The notes below the pieces were generated by a model. The model was not told the origin of the DNA. It worked only from the letters and a program-made list of their open reading frames with translations, and ran no database searches. Made by a program: the position numbers and the translations under genes. Below are positions 1-7,031 of a stretch of DNA of 8,496 nucleotides, in pieces (position 1 is the first letter of the stretch; every line of letters starts with the position of its first letter). This stretch comes from CAYWBI01 sp964456445. GTDB taxonomy: Bacteria > Calditrichota > Calditrichia > Calditrichales > J004. The DNA lies in contig CAYWBI010000163.1 of NCBI GenBank assembly GCA_964456445.1, positions 1 to 8,496 on the forward strand, read 5' to 3'.

Positions 1-46
1 AAAACCTAATCTACAAGGCTTCAATTCATCCTCTGGTCAAATGACA

Positions 47-1120
47 CTATTTGATAAGTACCATTTTTTTGATCGCACTAAATTTCCCGGATTGAATACG
101 GTAAATATACGTTCCGCTTGACAAATTTTCTGCATTAAATTGAACAGAATGTTCCCCGGCGCTCAAAACTTTATCAATCAGCCGGGCAATATGCCGGCCA
201 TTCAAAGCATAAACATCCAGGGTAACCGCTATGGTACGGGTTAGATCAAATCGAATTGTCGTTTGAGGATTAAACGGGTTGGGATAGTTTTGTTCTAACC
301 TGAAATTTGTCGCAACACCCAGTTTGGGCGATTTGTCAAGGGATACAACAGATGCCAGACGCTGGAACTCTGATGCCTGGGTAAAATTCGGATCTGTTTC
401 ATAGTCCATGCTGGTCGTTTGGGCAACAACAAAATTATCCTTGTTTAACCAGACATAAGAAATACCAAAGGTAGTATCAATGGAAGAAGGGTCGCCATAT
501 ATCAGATTTGTTTCAACCGAATACCAATTATCACGCAGGCGCAGGCAATCAAAACTTCCGCTTGGCAGCTTAACCGTACCCCAACCATCTACAATGAAAT
601 TCGAAGAATCCCTGGTGATCAGCACATAGCCCGGATAAAACTCACTGGTGTCATTCGTGACAGTCTGCCATGTATCCTGATAATCAAGAGGAAGCGCTAC
701 TACATCGTTATAGCTTGTATCGATATATGTTCCATTATATGAATCGGATGATGCTTCGCCAAGACTGATAAATTGTCTTGATGTAATGTTTTTATATTGA
801 TAGTTCACACTCGTAAAGGTGTCAATTACAAAGGTAAATTTCTGAACAAAATTTGCAGACGGAAAATTAGCTGCATACGGCGTATCCCCGGGGGACAGAA
901 AATCCGTCTGATAAGTTGATGATTGCAATTTCAAGGCACTGAAATCCCAGATTTGGTTGGCGCCTGCACTGCCAACATTTAAACTGACCCCCTCCTGGCT
1001 CGTATCGGTTTCCGAAATTTGTGATTGGCCAATTAAAGACAGCATATCCGTTGATGTGATGGATATTTGGGCTTGCAACAAACCAATCCCTATCAAGATT
1101 AAAGTAACTAATTTTTGCAT
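47..1120 (-). CDS. Secreted protein with T9SS type A C-terminal sorting domain
   Basis: 357 residues. An N-terminal signal peptide is visible: Lys3, then a hydrophobic run to about residue 16, with likely cleavage after the LQA at 15-17. The middle (about 20-265) is an unrecognised, probably beta-rich region; it has GANQIWDFS at 53-61 and a GWGTVKLPSGSFDCLR stretch at 179-194, a style common in cargo proteins of FCB-type bacteria, but I can assign no function. The C-terminal 85 residues are a T9SS type A sorting domain: NYPNPFNP at 278-285, GTYIYRI at 336-342 and a basic KKMVLIK end. Known biology of the family: the domain directs export by T9SS across the outer membrane and is usually removed or used for surface attachment. 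The start is supported by AAGGAG five bases upstream (1126-1131). It is co-directional with sufS but probably a separate unit; a functional link to SUF is not indicated. Confidence 0.9.
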   Translation of the reverse strand: MQKLVTLILIGIGLLQAQISITSTDMLSLIGQSQISETDTSQEGVSLNVGSAGANQIWDFSALKLQSSTYQTDFLSPGDTPYAANFPSANFVQKFTFVIDTFTSVNYQYKNITSRQFISLGEASSDSYNGTYIDTSYNDVVALPLDYQDTWQTVTNDTSEFYPGYVLITRDSSNFIVDGWGTVKLPSGSFDCLRLRDNWYSVETNLIYGDPSSIDTTFGISYVWLNKDNFVVAQTTSMDYETDPNFTQASEFQRLASVVSLDKSPKLGVATNFRLEQNYPNPFNPQTTIRFDLTRTIAVTLDVYALNGRHIARLIDKVLSAGEHSVQFNAENLSSGTYIYRIQSGKFSAIKKMVLIK

Positions 1121-1125
1121 AGTAT

Positions 1126-1131
1126 CTCCTT
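1126..1131 (-). promoter_or_regulatory. Ribosome binding site of the T9SS cargo gene
   Basis: On the minus strand AAGGAG lies five bases before the ATG at 1120. It is the best Shine-Dalgarno sequence in the window and fixes the start. It also shows that this organism uses Shine-Dalgarno pairing, which makes its apparent absence before iscR noteworthy. Confidence 0.8.
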
Positions 1132-1162
1132 AAAATAAGATAAATAATAATATTAATTATGA

Positions 1163-1168
1163 ATTATA
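1163..1168 (-). promoter_or_regulatory. Possible -10 box for the T9SS cargo gene
   Basis: The minus strand reads TATAAT here, about 43 bases upstream of the start codon, which would give a leader of roughly 35 bases. No good TTGACA-like box sits 16-18 bases further upstream, and the region is very AT-rich, so a chance match is quite possible. Confidence 0.3.
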
Positions 1169-1220
1169 TAGCAAACATTATCAGACATATCCAAATAACA
1201 AAATGAGCGATGGATTAGTG

Positions 1221-1260
1221 TAAAAAAAAATAAAACTATAAGCGAATATAATTTTTTCGC
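1221..1260 (-). terminator. Weak terminator candidate downstream of sufS
   Basis: On the minus strand a five-pair stem (TTCGC 1256-1260 with GCGAA 1242-1246, nine-base loop) is followed after about ten bases by a T-rich tract opposite the A-run at 1222-1230. It lies about 45 bases past the sufS stop, the right place to end the suf transcript, but the stem is short and the T-tract not adjacent. The rest of the 1121-1305 spacer is AT-rich with no ORF. Confidence 0.3.
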
Positions 1261-1305
1261 ATATATATTTATCGGTAGGTTAAAAAAGAAAATAACAAAA
1301 AAATA

Positions 1306-2526
1306 TTAAAACAGGTCTTTTGCCCGGATAAGGGCATCCACCAAATAATCCACTTCGGAAAAGGTATTATAAAAATATAAACTGGCCCGGGCCGTCGCCC
1401 TGATTTTATAATGTTGCATCAACGGTTCGGCACAGTGATGTCCCACGCGGATGGCAATTCCCATTTGATCAAGATACTGTGCCAGGTCAAAGGGATGAAT
1501 ACCGGAGATTAAGAAAGAAATGGCCGGTCCATGTTGCCGCGCATTGCCATAAATTGTTAAACCATCAATATTTCTCAGTTTTTTAAGTGCATATTGCGTT
1601 AGTTCCTGTTCATACTTATGAACATTGTTCATGCCAATCGTATTTAGGTAATCGATGGCCGCGCCAAAACCAATGGCCCCTGCAATGTTCGGTGTACCGG
1701 CTTCAAATTTGTGGGGCAGCGGCGCCCAGGTCGCTTCCTTCTTGCTCACGCTTCCAATCATCTCCCCGCCACCCATATAGGGCAGCATTTCTTCTAAATA
1801 TTTCTTTTTCCCAAATAACGCACCGATACCCGTTGGCCCGGACATCTTATGCGCAGAAAAGGCATAGAAATCACAATCCAGCGCGCTTAGATCAACCGGC
1901 ATCGACGGGACACTTTGGGCGCCATCGAGCAAAACGGGGATACCCCGGGCATGGGCAAGCGCTATTATCTCTTCCACAGGATTCAGGGTTCCCAGTACAT
2001 TGGACATGTGGCTAACCGATACAAAACGGGTCTTCGGGACCAGCATTTTTTTCAGCGCGTCAATATTTAGATTTCCAACATCATCGATGGGGATAAAGCG
2101 GACTTTAATCCCTATCTTTTCGCGGAGCAGGAACCAGGGAACAATATTACTGTGATGTTCCATTTCACTTACAATTACTTCGTCTCCCGGTTTCAAATAG
2201 GTAACGCCAAAAGAAGCCGCCACAAGATTGATTGATTCGGTTGTACCACGGGTCAGGATAAGTTCCTGCGGAGAGGGTGCATTTACAAAGGAAGCTACTT
2301 TTTTTCGGGCCTTCTCATAGTTTTCCGTCGCCCTTTCCGCCAGGGTATGCAATCCACGATGGACATTGGCATTGTCATTCTGATAATAGTGCGTCAACGC
2401 ATCAATTACACTTTGCGGCTTTTGTGTTGTGGCGGCATTATCGAGATATATCAGTTGTTTGCCATGTATTTTCTGTGCCAACGCCGGAAAATCCAAACGA
2501 ATTTTATTTTCATCCCATGAACTCAT
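1306..2526 (-). CDS. sufS: Cysteine desulfurase SufS (group II, PLP-dependent)
   Basis: Removes sulfur from L-cysteine, giving alanine and an enzyme persulfide that supplies the SUF scaffold in the cytoplasm. With this start it has 406 residues, the same length as E. coli SufS. Visible hallmarks, numbered from this Met: YLDNAATTQKP near the N-terminus, HHSNIVPW (about 124-131), SAHK with the PLP lysine at 227, and RVGHHCAEPLM with the active-site cysteine at 365; E. coli has K226 and C364. A longer ATG frame opens at 2547, adding seven residues (MQKAHSK). I prefer 2526 because of family length and because a TATAAT at 2562-2567 would leave the longer form only a handful of leader bases; neither start has a good Shine-Dalgarno. 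The gene is separated from the rest of the SUF cluster by over 220 bases, and no SufE or SufU partner is adjacent. Confidence 0.95.
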   Translation of the reverse strand: MSSWDENKIRLDFPALAQKIHGKQLIYLDNAATTQKPQSVIDALTHYYQNDNANVHRGLHTLAERATENYEKARKKVASFVNAPSPQELILTRGTTESINLVAASFGVTYLKPGDEVIVSEMEHHSNIVPWFLLREKIGIKVRFIPIDDVGNLNIDALKKMLVPKTRFVSVSHMSNVLGTLNPVEEIIALAHARGIPVLLDGAQSVPSMPVDLSALDCDFYAFSAHKMSGPTGIGALFGKKKYLEEMLPYMGGGEMIGSVSKKEATWAPLPHKFEAGTPNIAGAIGFGAAIDYLNTIGMNNVHKYEQELTQYALKKLRNIDGLTIYGNARQHGPAISFLISGIHPFDLAQYLDQMGIAIRVGHHCAEPLMQHYKIRATARASLYFYNTFSEVDYLVDALIRAKDLF

Positions 2527-2561
2527 TTTAGAATGCGCTTTCTGCATTTTTAATTTTGTGC

Positions 2562-2567
2562 ATTATA
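2562..2567 (-). promoter_or_regulatory. Possible -10 box for sufS
   Basis: The minus strand reads TATAAT. Transcription would begin near 2555, about 29 bases before the preferred sufS start at 2526. There is no convincing -35 box at 16-18 base spacing. If real, sufS has its own promoter in addition to any read-through from the upstream genes. Confidence 0.35.
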
Positions 2568-2601
2568 TTTAAATTTTTAATCGTGCTTTATATCTTTGGT
2601 A

Positions 2602-2646
2602 CTGAGTGGCCATTCAGCTTGTCGCCCCATTCGGTATGGAGACCGA
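2602..2646. repeat. GC-richer dyad patch in the sufS upstream gap
   Basis: This patch stands out from the AT-rich DNA around it. It holds an imperfect 16-base palindrome, CTGAGTGGCCATTCAG (2602-2617), and a five-pair inverted repeat TCGGT (2631-2635) / ACCGA (2642-2646). On the plus strand the second stem is followed by TTATTTTTA. It could be protein-binding DNA or a small structured RNA; nothing identifies it further. Confidence 0.35.
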
Positions 2647-2657
2647 TTATTTTTATC

Positions 2658-2693
2658 CATCATAAAGTGATTTTTTATGCACGCTTTATGATG
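2658..2693. repeat. Perfect 10-base inverted repeat, terminator-like on the plus strand
   Basis: CATCATAAAG (2658-2667) is exactly inverted as CTTTATGATG (2684-2693) around a 16-base centre. On the plus strand eight Ts follow at 2699-2706, after five bases, which resembles an intrinsic terminator, but no plus-strand gene ends here and the stem is AT-rich. On the minus strand, the direction of the suf genes, no T-tract follows. An operator for sufS is an equally good reading. Confidence 0.4.
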
Positions 2694-2712
2694 TAGAATT
2701 TTTTTTGTCTGA

Positions 2713-2724
2713 ACAGTTAACTGT
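2713..2724. repeat. Perfect 12-base palindrome ACAGTTAACTGT
   Basis: A fully symmetric 12-mer lies between the second MIP18 gene and sufS, about 50 bases beyond the MIP18 stop. Its symmetry fits a dimeric DNA-binding protein, but it does not resemble the IscR-like core found upstream of the regulator gene. Confidence 0.35.
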
Positions 2725-2771
2725 ATAATTTTTCGATTTTCCGTTTGTCATTTTTCCACTAAAAAATTATA

Positions 2772-3131
2772 TCAATAATATCCGAGCTCCAACTTGGCAG
2801 CATCGGACATCATTTCCATCCCCCAGGGCGGGTCCCACACAATTTCGATATCGGCCTTATTAACGCCTGGCAGGCGTTCAACCCTATCCTGTACATCCAA
2901 TGGCAGGCTTTGCGCGGCCGGACAATTGGGTGAGGTCAGCGTCATCAGGATGCGTACATTATCATCGGTTATTTTTACATCGTAAACCAGACCTAGTTCA
3001 TAAATATCAACCGGTATTTCCGGATCAAATACAGTTTTTAAGGCATCTATGATGCGATTTTTTGATAAAGTTTCTGACATTCCATTACCTGTTTGAGTTT
3101 TTAGTTCTGATGCTTTTTCAGAAAAATTCAT
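2772..3131 (-). CDS. MIP18/DUF59 family SUF-associated protein (copy b)
   Basis: Small cytosolic MIP18-like (DUF59) protein of the type often encoded with SUF genes and called SufT or SUF-associated; relatives aid Fe-S cluster maturation or transfer, without a settled biochemistry. Family features: FDPEIPVDIYELGLVYD, then MTLTSPNCPAA with the conserved cysteine, then VWDPPW and a MSDAAKLELGYY end. Of the three possible starts I take ATG 3131 (119 residues), which has GGGGG four bases upstream. A GTG at 3146 overlaps the sufD stop as GTGA, and an internal ATG at 3080 would remove a charged 17-residue N-terminal extension and match the shorter family members. Eleven bases separate the chosen start from sufD, so co-translation is likely. 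About half of the aligned core residues match copy a at 6728-7030. Confidence 0.9.
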   Translation of the reverse strand: MNFSEKASELKTQTGNGMSETLSKNRIIDALKTVFDPEIPVDIYELGLVYDVKITDDNVRILMTLTSPNCPAAQSLPLDVQDRVERLPGVNKADIEIVWDPPWGMEMMSDAAKLELGYY

Positions 3132-3142
3132 TTTGCCCCCAA

Positions 3143-4417
3143 TCACACATCATGCCCCAGCCTATCGGCCAGAAGCTGTGTAATCAAATCTTTAACCGGT
3201 TCATTATTAACCCCCTCTATTACCTCACGTGCAAATGCATAGGTGAGCATGCCTTTTGCTTTTTCTTTAGGGATGGCCCGTGACTGTAAATAAAACAAGG
3301 CATTTTCATCCAACTGTCCGATGGTGGCGCCATGCGTACATTTTACATCATCGGCATAAATTTCTAATTGCGGCATAGAATCCATCCGCGCCTCATCGGA
3401 AAGCAGGAGTGTATTATTGGATTGTTTGGCGTCGGTTTTTTGCGCATCCGGGCGTACCAGAATCTTTCCGCTGAACACACCACGTGATTTATCCTGCAGG
3501 ATGCCCCGAAACAATTCATGGCTTTCACAATGCGGTTTGGAATGATCAATAAATGTATGATTGTCCACTAATTGATTTCCATGGGCCAGATAAAGGCCGT
3601 TGATAATGGTGGCAATCCCTTCACCATTGAGACGGGCAGATATTGTGTTGCGGGCCAATTGTGCGCCAAAGGTGAAAAATACCGAATTATAGTGACTGCC
3701 GGAGTCTTGTAGAACAGCATTTCGGGCAAAATGAAAAGTGTGTTCATCCTGCATTTGCAAAACAGAATGTTGCATCCCGGCATTTTCAGCGACATGGATT
3801 TGACTGACGCGGTTACACAAGGCTTCCCCGCTGCCAATTGTCCTGGAGTTCTCCACTATCGATATGCGGGCATTTTTACCAACATGGATTTGAGTTAAGG
3901 GACAACTGACAATTCGTTTACCGGTGTCAGAATTCATCAGATAAAGAATTAATATCGGCGGTTCAACAAGCGCATTATCTTCAACGTTAATAGAGATGCC
4001 TGTGCCGTGATATGCCGTGTTTAAATTACTAAAAGCATCTTCTTCATATTGGAATATACTTTGATCTTTAAGCGCGCCGATGGTCACGGTTTTTGGTAGC
4101 GTCTCAAGAAGGGAAAGCGATTCATCAAAATGTCCGTTTACAATGCTAAGCACCGGGCCGTTCCAGTCCTTTGGTAAAAAAGCGGAAATTACATTTTTCG
4201 TCAAGCTTACTTTTTCGGCCACCGAAAAAGGGGCTTCGGTAATCCTGGACAAATTTGTAAAGCGCCAGGCTTCCATGCGGGAATCCGGGAACCCCAACTG
4301 AATGAATTTGTCGATGGCCTCTTTCCGGTTTTTATACGCTTCCGGGTTTCCATTTGGACGCCAGACTGAGTCAAATTGTTTTAAATATGCTGCAGCACTA
4401 TTTGAAGAGTTTTTCAT
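3143..4417 (-). CDS. sufD: Fe-S cluster assembly scaffold component SufD
   Basis: 424 residues. SufD pairs with SufB and a SufC dimer as SufBC2D, the cytosolic scaffold on which the cluster forms; it is linked to iron entry. An N-terminal helical part (about 1-65, with RMEAWRFTNL at 47-56) precedes the SufBD beta-helix core. Near the end, YADDVKCTHGATIGQLDE (354-371) carries Cys360 and His362, equivalent to the functionally important C358 and H360 of E. coli SufD, and FYLQSRAIPKEKA follows at 375-387. The start lies nine bases after the sufC stop with AGG just upstream, and the stop overlaps or nearly touches the next gene, so sufC-sufD-MIP18b form one tight transcription unit. Length is typical and no lesion is seen. 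Confidence 0.96.
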   Translation of the reverse strand: MKNSSNSAAAYLKQFDSVWRPNGNPEAYKNRKEAIDKFIQLGFPDSRMEAWRFTNLSRITEAPFSVAEKVSLTKNVISAFLPKDWNGPVLSIVNGHFDESLSLLETLPKTVTIGALKDQSIFQYEEDAFSNLNTAYHGTGISINVEDNALVEPPILILYLMNSDTGKRIVSCPLTQIHVGKNARISIVENSRTIGSGEALCNRVSQIHVAENAGMQHSVLQMQDEHTFHFARNAVLQDSGSHYNSVFFTFGAQLARNTISARLNGEGIATIINGLYLAHGNQLVDNHTFIDHSKPHCESHELFRGILQDKSRGVFSGKILVRPDAQKTDAKQSNNTLLLSDEARMDSMPQLEIYADDVKCTHGATIGQLDENALFYLQSRAIPKEKAKGMLTYAFAREVIEGVNNEPVKDLITQLLADRLGHDV

Positions 4418-4426
4418 TTTAAACCT

Positions 4427-5164
4427 TTACTTTAACCAGTCATATCCTTTTTCTTCCAACTCAAAAGCCAGCTCTTTTTCACCAGACTTTACAATTTCAC
4501 CATTATATAGCACATGTACAAAATCCGGTATAATATAGTCTAACAACCTCTGATAATGGGTCACAACAATCGTAGCATTGTCCGCGGTCTTCAAGGCATT
4601 CACACCATTTGCCACGATTCTTAAGGCATCTATGTCCAAACCGGAATCCGTTTCGTCCAAAATCGATAGTTTCGGCTCGAGCACGGCCATCTGGAAAATT
4701 TCATTCCGTTTCTTCTCCCCACCGGAAAAACCTTCATTTACAGGTCTGTTGAGTAGGGATTTATCCATTTCGACCAATTCAATTTTTTTGCGGATCATTT
4801 TTAAAAACTCGGCAGCGTCGATGGGGTCCTGGCCATTCGCCTTACGGATTTCATTTAAAGCCGTCCTTAAAAAATAAACATTGCTAACACCAGGTATTTC
4901 CACCGGATATTGAAAAGCAAGGAAGATGCCCTTCCGTGCCCTCGCCTCCGGGGAAAAATCAAACAGGTTTTCTCCAAGATATCTGATGCTTCCGCCGGTT
5001 ACCGTGTATTCTTCCTTGCCTGCCAGAATATTGGCAAGGGTGCTTTTCCCAGAACCATTCGGTCCCATGATAGCATGAACTTCGCCCGCCCGTACTTTTA
5101 AATTGATGCCTTTTAAAATTTGTTTTCCGGCTATCGAAGCCTTCAAATTCTGTATTTCTAACAT
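4427..5164 (-). CDS. sufC: Fe-S cluster assembly ATPase SufC
   Basis: 245-residue cytosolic ABC-type ATPase that drives conformational change in the SufBC2D scaffold. All ATPase motifs are present: Walker A GPNGSGKST (34-42, Lys40), Q-loop Gln85 in LAFQYPVEIPGV, signature FSGGEKKR (146-153), Walker B with Glu171 in LSILDETDSGLD, and switch His203 in VVTHYQRLL. Lys40, Glu171 and His203 carry the same numbers as the catalytic residues of E. coli SufC. The start is supported by GGAG six bases upstream (5171-5174). It lies 91 bases after the sufB stop, the widest gap inside the regulator-to-MIP18b block, and nine bases before sufD. Confidence 0.97.
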   Translation of the reverse strand: MLEIQNLKASIAGKQILKGINLKVRAGEVHAIMGPNGSGKSTLANILAGKEEYTVTGGSIRYLGENLFDFSPEARARKGIFLAFQYPVEIPGVSNVYFLRTALNEIRKANGQDPIDAAEFLKMIRKKIELVEMDKSLLNRPVNEGFSGGEKKRNEIFQMAVLEPKLSILDETDSGLDIDALRIVANGVNALKTADNATIVVTHYQRLLDYIIPDFVHVLYNGEIVKSGEKELAFELEEKGYDWLK

Positions 5165-5255
5165 ATTTCACTCCAACTGTTTTGCTTCCTTAATAAAGGG
5201 AACAAATGATATTATTGTTTATTAAATGTTTCGCGTTTACACCTGAATTGACATC

Positions 5256-6704
5256 CTAACCCACGCTGCCTTCAAGAGAAATGCTTAACAATTTTTGGGC
5301 TTCCACGGCAAACTCCATCGGCAGCTCCCTAAACACCTCCTTGCAATAACCGTTTACGATTAGAGAAACGGCCTGCTCGGTATCCAACCCACGCTGATTG
5401 CAATAAAAAATTTGATCTTCGCCTATTTTTGACGTTGTCGCTTCATGTTCCACCTGACTGCTGGTGTTGCGTACATCAATGTATGGAAAAGTATGCGCGC
5501 CACACGTATCGCCAATCAACAGAGAATCGCATTGCGAAAAATTACGCGCGTTTAAAGCGCCCTTCATTACCTTTACCAACCCCCTGTAGGAGTTGTTGCT
5601 TTTCCCAGCGGAAATCCCCTTGGAAACAATATTACTCCGTGTATTTTTACCTATATGCACCATCTTGGTGCCAGTATCCGCTTGTTGATAGTTGTTGGTC
5701 ATCGCCACTGAATAAAATTCGCCGATGGAATTGTCCCCTTTTAAAAGCACGCTTGGATATTTCCAGGTTATGGCCGATCCGGTTTCAACCTGTGTCCAGG
5801 AAATCTTGGCGTTATCTTCACATACACCCCGTTTTGTCACAAAGTTATATATTCCGCCTTTACCATTGGCGTCACCGGGAAACCAATTTTGAACGGTTGA
5901 ATATTTTATCTCAGCGTCCTTCAGGGCTACCAATTCCACTACGGCGGCATGAAGCTGATTTTCGTCCCTTTGCGGCGCGGTACAGCCTTCGAGATAGCTG
6001 ACATAAGCGCCCTCATCGGCCACAATCAACGTACGTTCAAACTGCCCGGTATTTTGAGCATTGATCCGAAAGTAAGTGGAAAGTTCCATGGGACAACGAA
6101 CGCCTTTGGGTATATAGACGAAGGAACCATCACTAAAAACAGCGGCATTAAGCGCTGCATAAAAATTGTCGCCGGGCGGTACAACCGAACCGAGATACTG
6201 TTTAACCAAATCCGGATAATCCTGCAAGGCTTCGGAAATAGGACAAAAAATAATGCCTAAGGAAGAAAGCTTGTCCTTAAACGTCGTGGCCACCGAAACA
6301 CTGTCAAAAACAGCGTCAACGGCAACACCGGCCAAAATTTTCTGCTCTTCCAGCGGAATGCCCAATTTCTTATACGTTTCGAGCAATTGCGGATCCACTT
6401 CATCCAGACTTTCAAATTTTGGCGAATTTTTTGGAGCGGAATAATAGATGATGGAGTCAAAGTCGATTTTTGGATATTTTATCTTGGCCCACTCGGGTTC
6501 AATCATCTTCTTCCAGTTCCGGTAAGCTTTTAAGCGCCATTCAAGCATAAATTCCGGTTCTTCTTTTTTAGCGGAAATAACACGGATCACGTTTTCATTG
6601 AGACCGGGTGGAAGGGCATCCGCTTCAATATCCGTCACAAAACCATATTTATATTCCTGGTTTGCAATCGATTCTAAATGTTCTGCTTCTGTTTCAGTTG
6701 ACAT
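5256..6704 (-). CDS. sufB: Fe-S cluster assembly scaffold SufB
   Basis: 482 residues; the core scaffold that receives persulfide sulfur and holds the nascent cluster in SufBC2D. The C-terminal half is highly typical: LEGCTAP with Cys241, FSQCDSLLIGDTCGAHTFPY with Cys392, VEHEATTSKIGEDQIFYC with His420 and Glu421, and the FAVEAQKLLSISLEGSVG end. With a constant offset of 13 these match C254, C405, H433 and E434 of E. coli SufB, residues tied to sulfur transfer and cluster assembly. The start has GAGAGGAT upstream at good spacing and lies 23 bases after the MIP18a stop. Length is close to the 495 residues of E. coli SufB and the frame is intact. Confidence 0.97.
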   Translation of the reverse strand: MSTETEAEHLESIANQEYKYGFVTDIEADALPPGLNENVIRVISAKKEEPEFMLEWRLKAYRNWKKMIEPEWAKIKYPKIDFDSIIYYSAPKNSPKFESLDEVDPQLLETYKKLGIPLEEQKILAGVAVDAVFDSVSVATTFKDKLSSLGIIFCPISEALQDYPDLVKQYLGSVVPPGDNFYAALNAAVFSDGSFVYIPKGVRCPMELSTYFRINAQNTGQFERTLIVADEGAYVSYLEGCTAPQRDENQLHAAVVELVALKDAEIKYSTVQNWFPGDANGKGGIYNFVTKRGVCEDNAKISWTQVETGSAITWKYPSVLLKGDNSIGEFYSVAMTNNYQQADTGTKMVHIGKNTRSNIVSKGISAGKSNNSYRGLVKVMKGALNARNFSQCDSLLIGDTCGAHTFPYIDVRNTSSQVEHEATTSKIGEDQIFYCNQRGLDTEQAVSLIVNGYCKEVFRELPMEFAVEAQKLLSISLEGSVG

Positions 6705-6727
6705 TTTGATCCTCTCAAAAATTGATT

Positions 6728-7030
6728 TTAAATATCATAACCCAGCTCGAGCCGGGCTTCATCGCTCATCTTGTCAGGCGTCCATGCCGGTTCCCAGACG
6801 ATATCTAATTTTACATCATTAATACCCTTCTCCTTCAGGGCCGTCCGGATGACGTCATTTTTTATTTCAGGGCTCGCCGGGCAATTGGGCGAGGTCAGGG
6901 TCATTTTTATATAGGCCGTATCATGTTCCACTTTTATGTCATATATCAATCCCAGATCAACGATATTTGTCCGGATCTCCGGGTCATAAACATCGCGCAA
7001 TGCAAACATAATATCATCGGGTTCGGTCAT
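6728..7030 (-). CDS. MIP18/DUF59 family protein (copy a), between regulator and sufB
   Basis: 100-residue MIP18/DUF59 protein, essentially the bare domain: YDPEIRTNIVDLGLIYD (15-31), MTLTSPNCPAS with Cys50, VWEPAWTPDKMSDEARLELGY at 79-99 (Trp79, Pro81 and Trp83 conserved). Relatives act in Fe-S protein maturation; the exact step is not settled. Its ATG begins one base after the regulator's stop (TAAAATG), which suggests translational coupling, and sufB follows after 23 bases. It is a clear paralogue of the protein encoded at 2772-3131 but diverged, so the two flank sufB-sufC-sufD. The different surroundings and N-termini suggest non-identical roles, which is inference. Confidence 0.92.
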   Translation of the reverse strand: MTEPDDIMFALRDVYDPEIRTNIVDLGLIYDIKVEHDTAYIKMTLTSPNCPASPEIKNDVIRTALKEKGINDVKLDIVWEPAWTPDKMSDEARLELGYDI

Positions 7031-7031
7031 T

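Noticed and set aside
1181..1188. TATCAGAC-like octamer before the T9SS gene, also found next to the IscR-like site at 7482-7488
   Set aside because: The shared bases are outside the informative GACT/AGTC core arrangement, and the match is short enough for chance.
1587..2015. 142-residue open frame on the plus strand
   Set aside because: It is opposite sufS and its product has no recognisable domain; it is a by-product of the real gene's codons.
2548..2771. A hidden or broken sufU/sufE gene in the gap upstream of sufS
   Set aside because: No frame in the gap shows the expected motifs, and the DNA is AT-rich with frequent stops on both strands.
5184..5200. TTCCTTAATAAAGGGAA hairpin before sufC
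   Set aside because: Four clean pairs with a bulge; too weak to call.
5429..6001. 190-residue open frame on the plus strand
   Set aside because: It lies wholly opposite sufB, whose frame is strongly conserved; its product is low-complexity, rich in Cys, Arg and Ser, without a recognisable domain.
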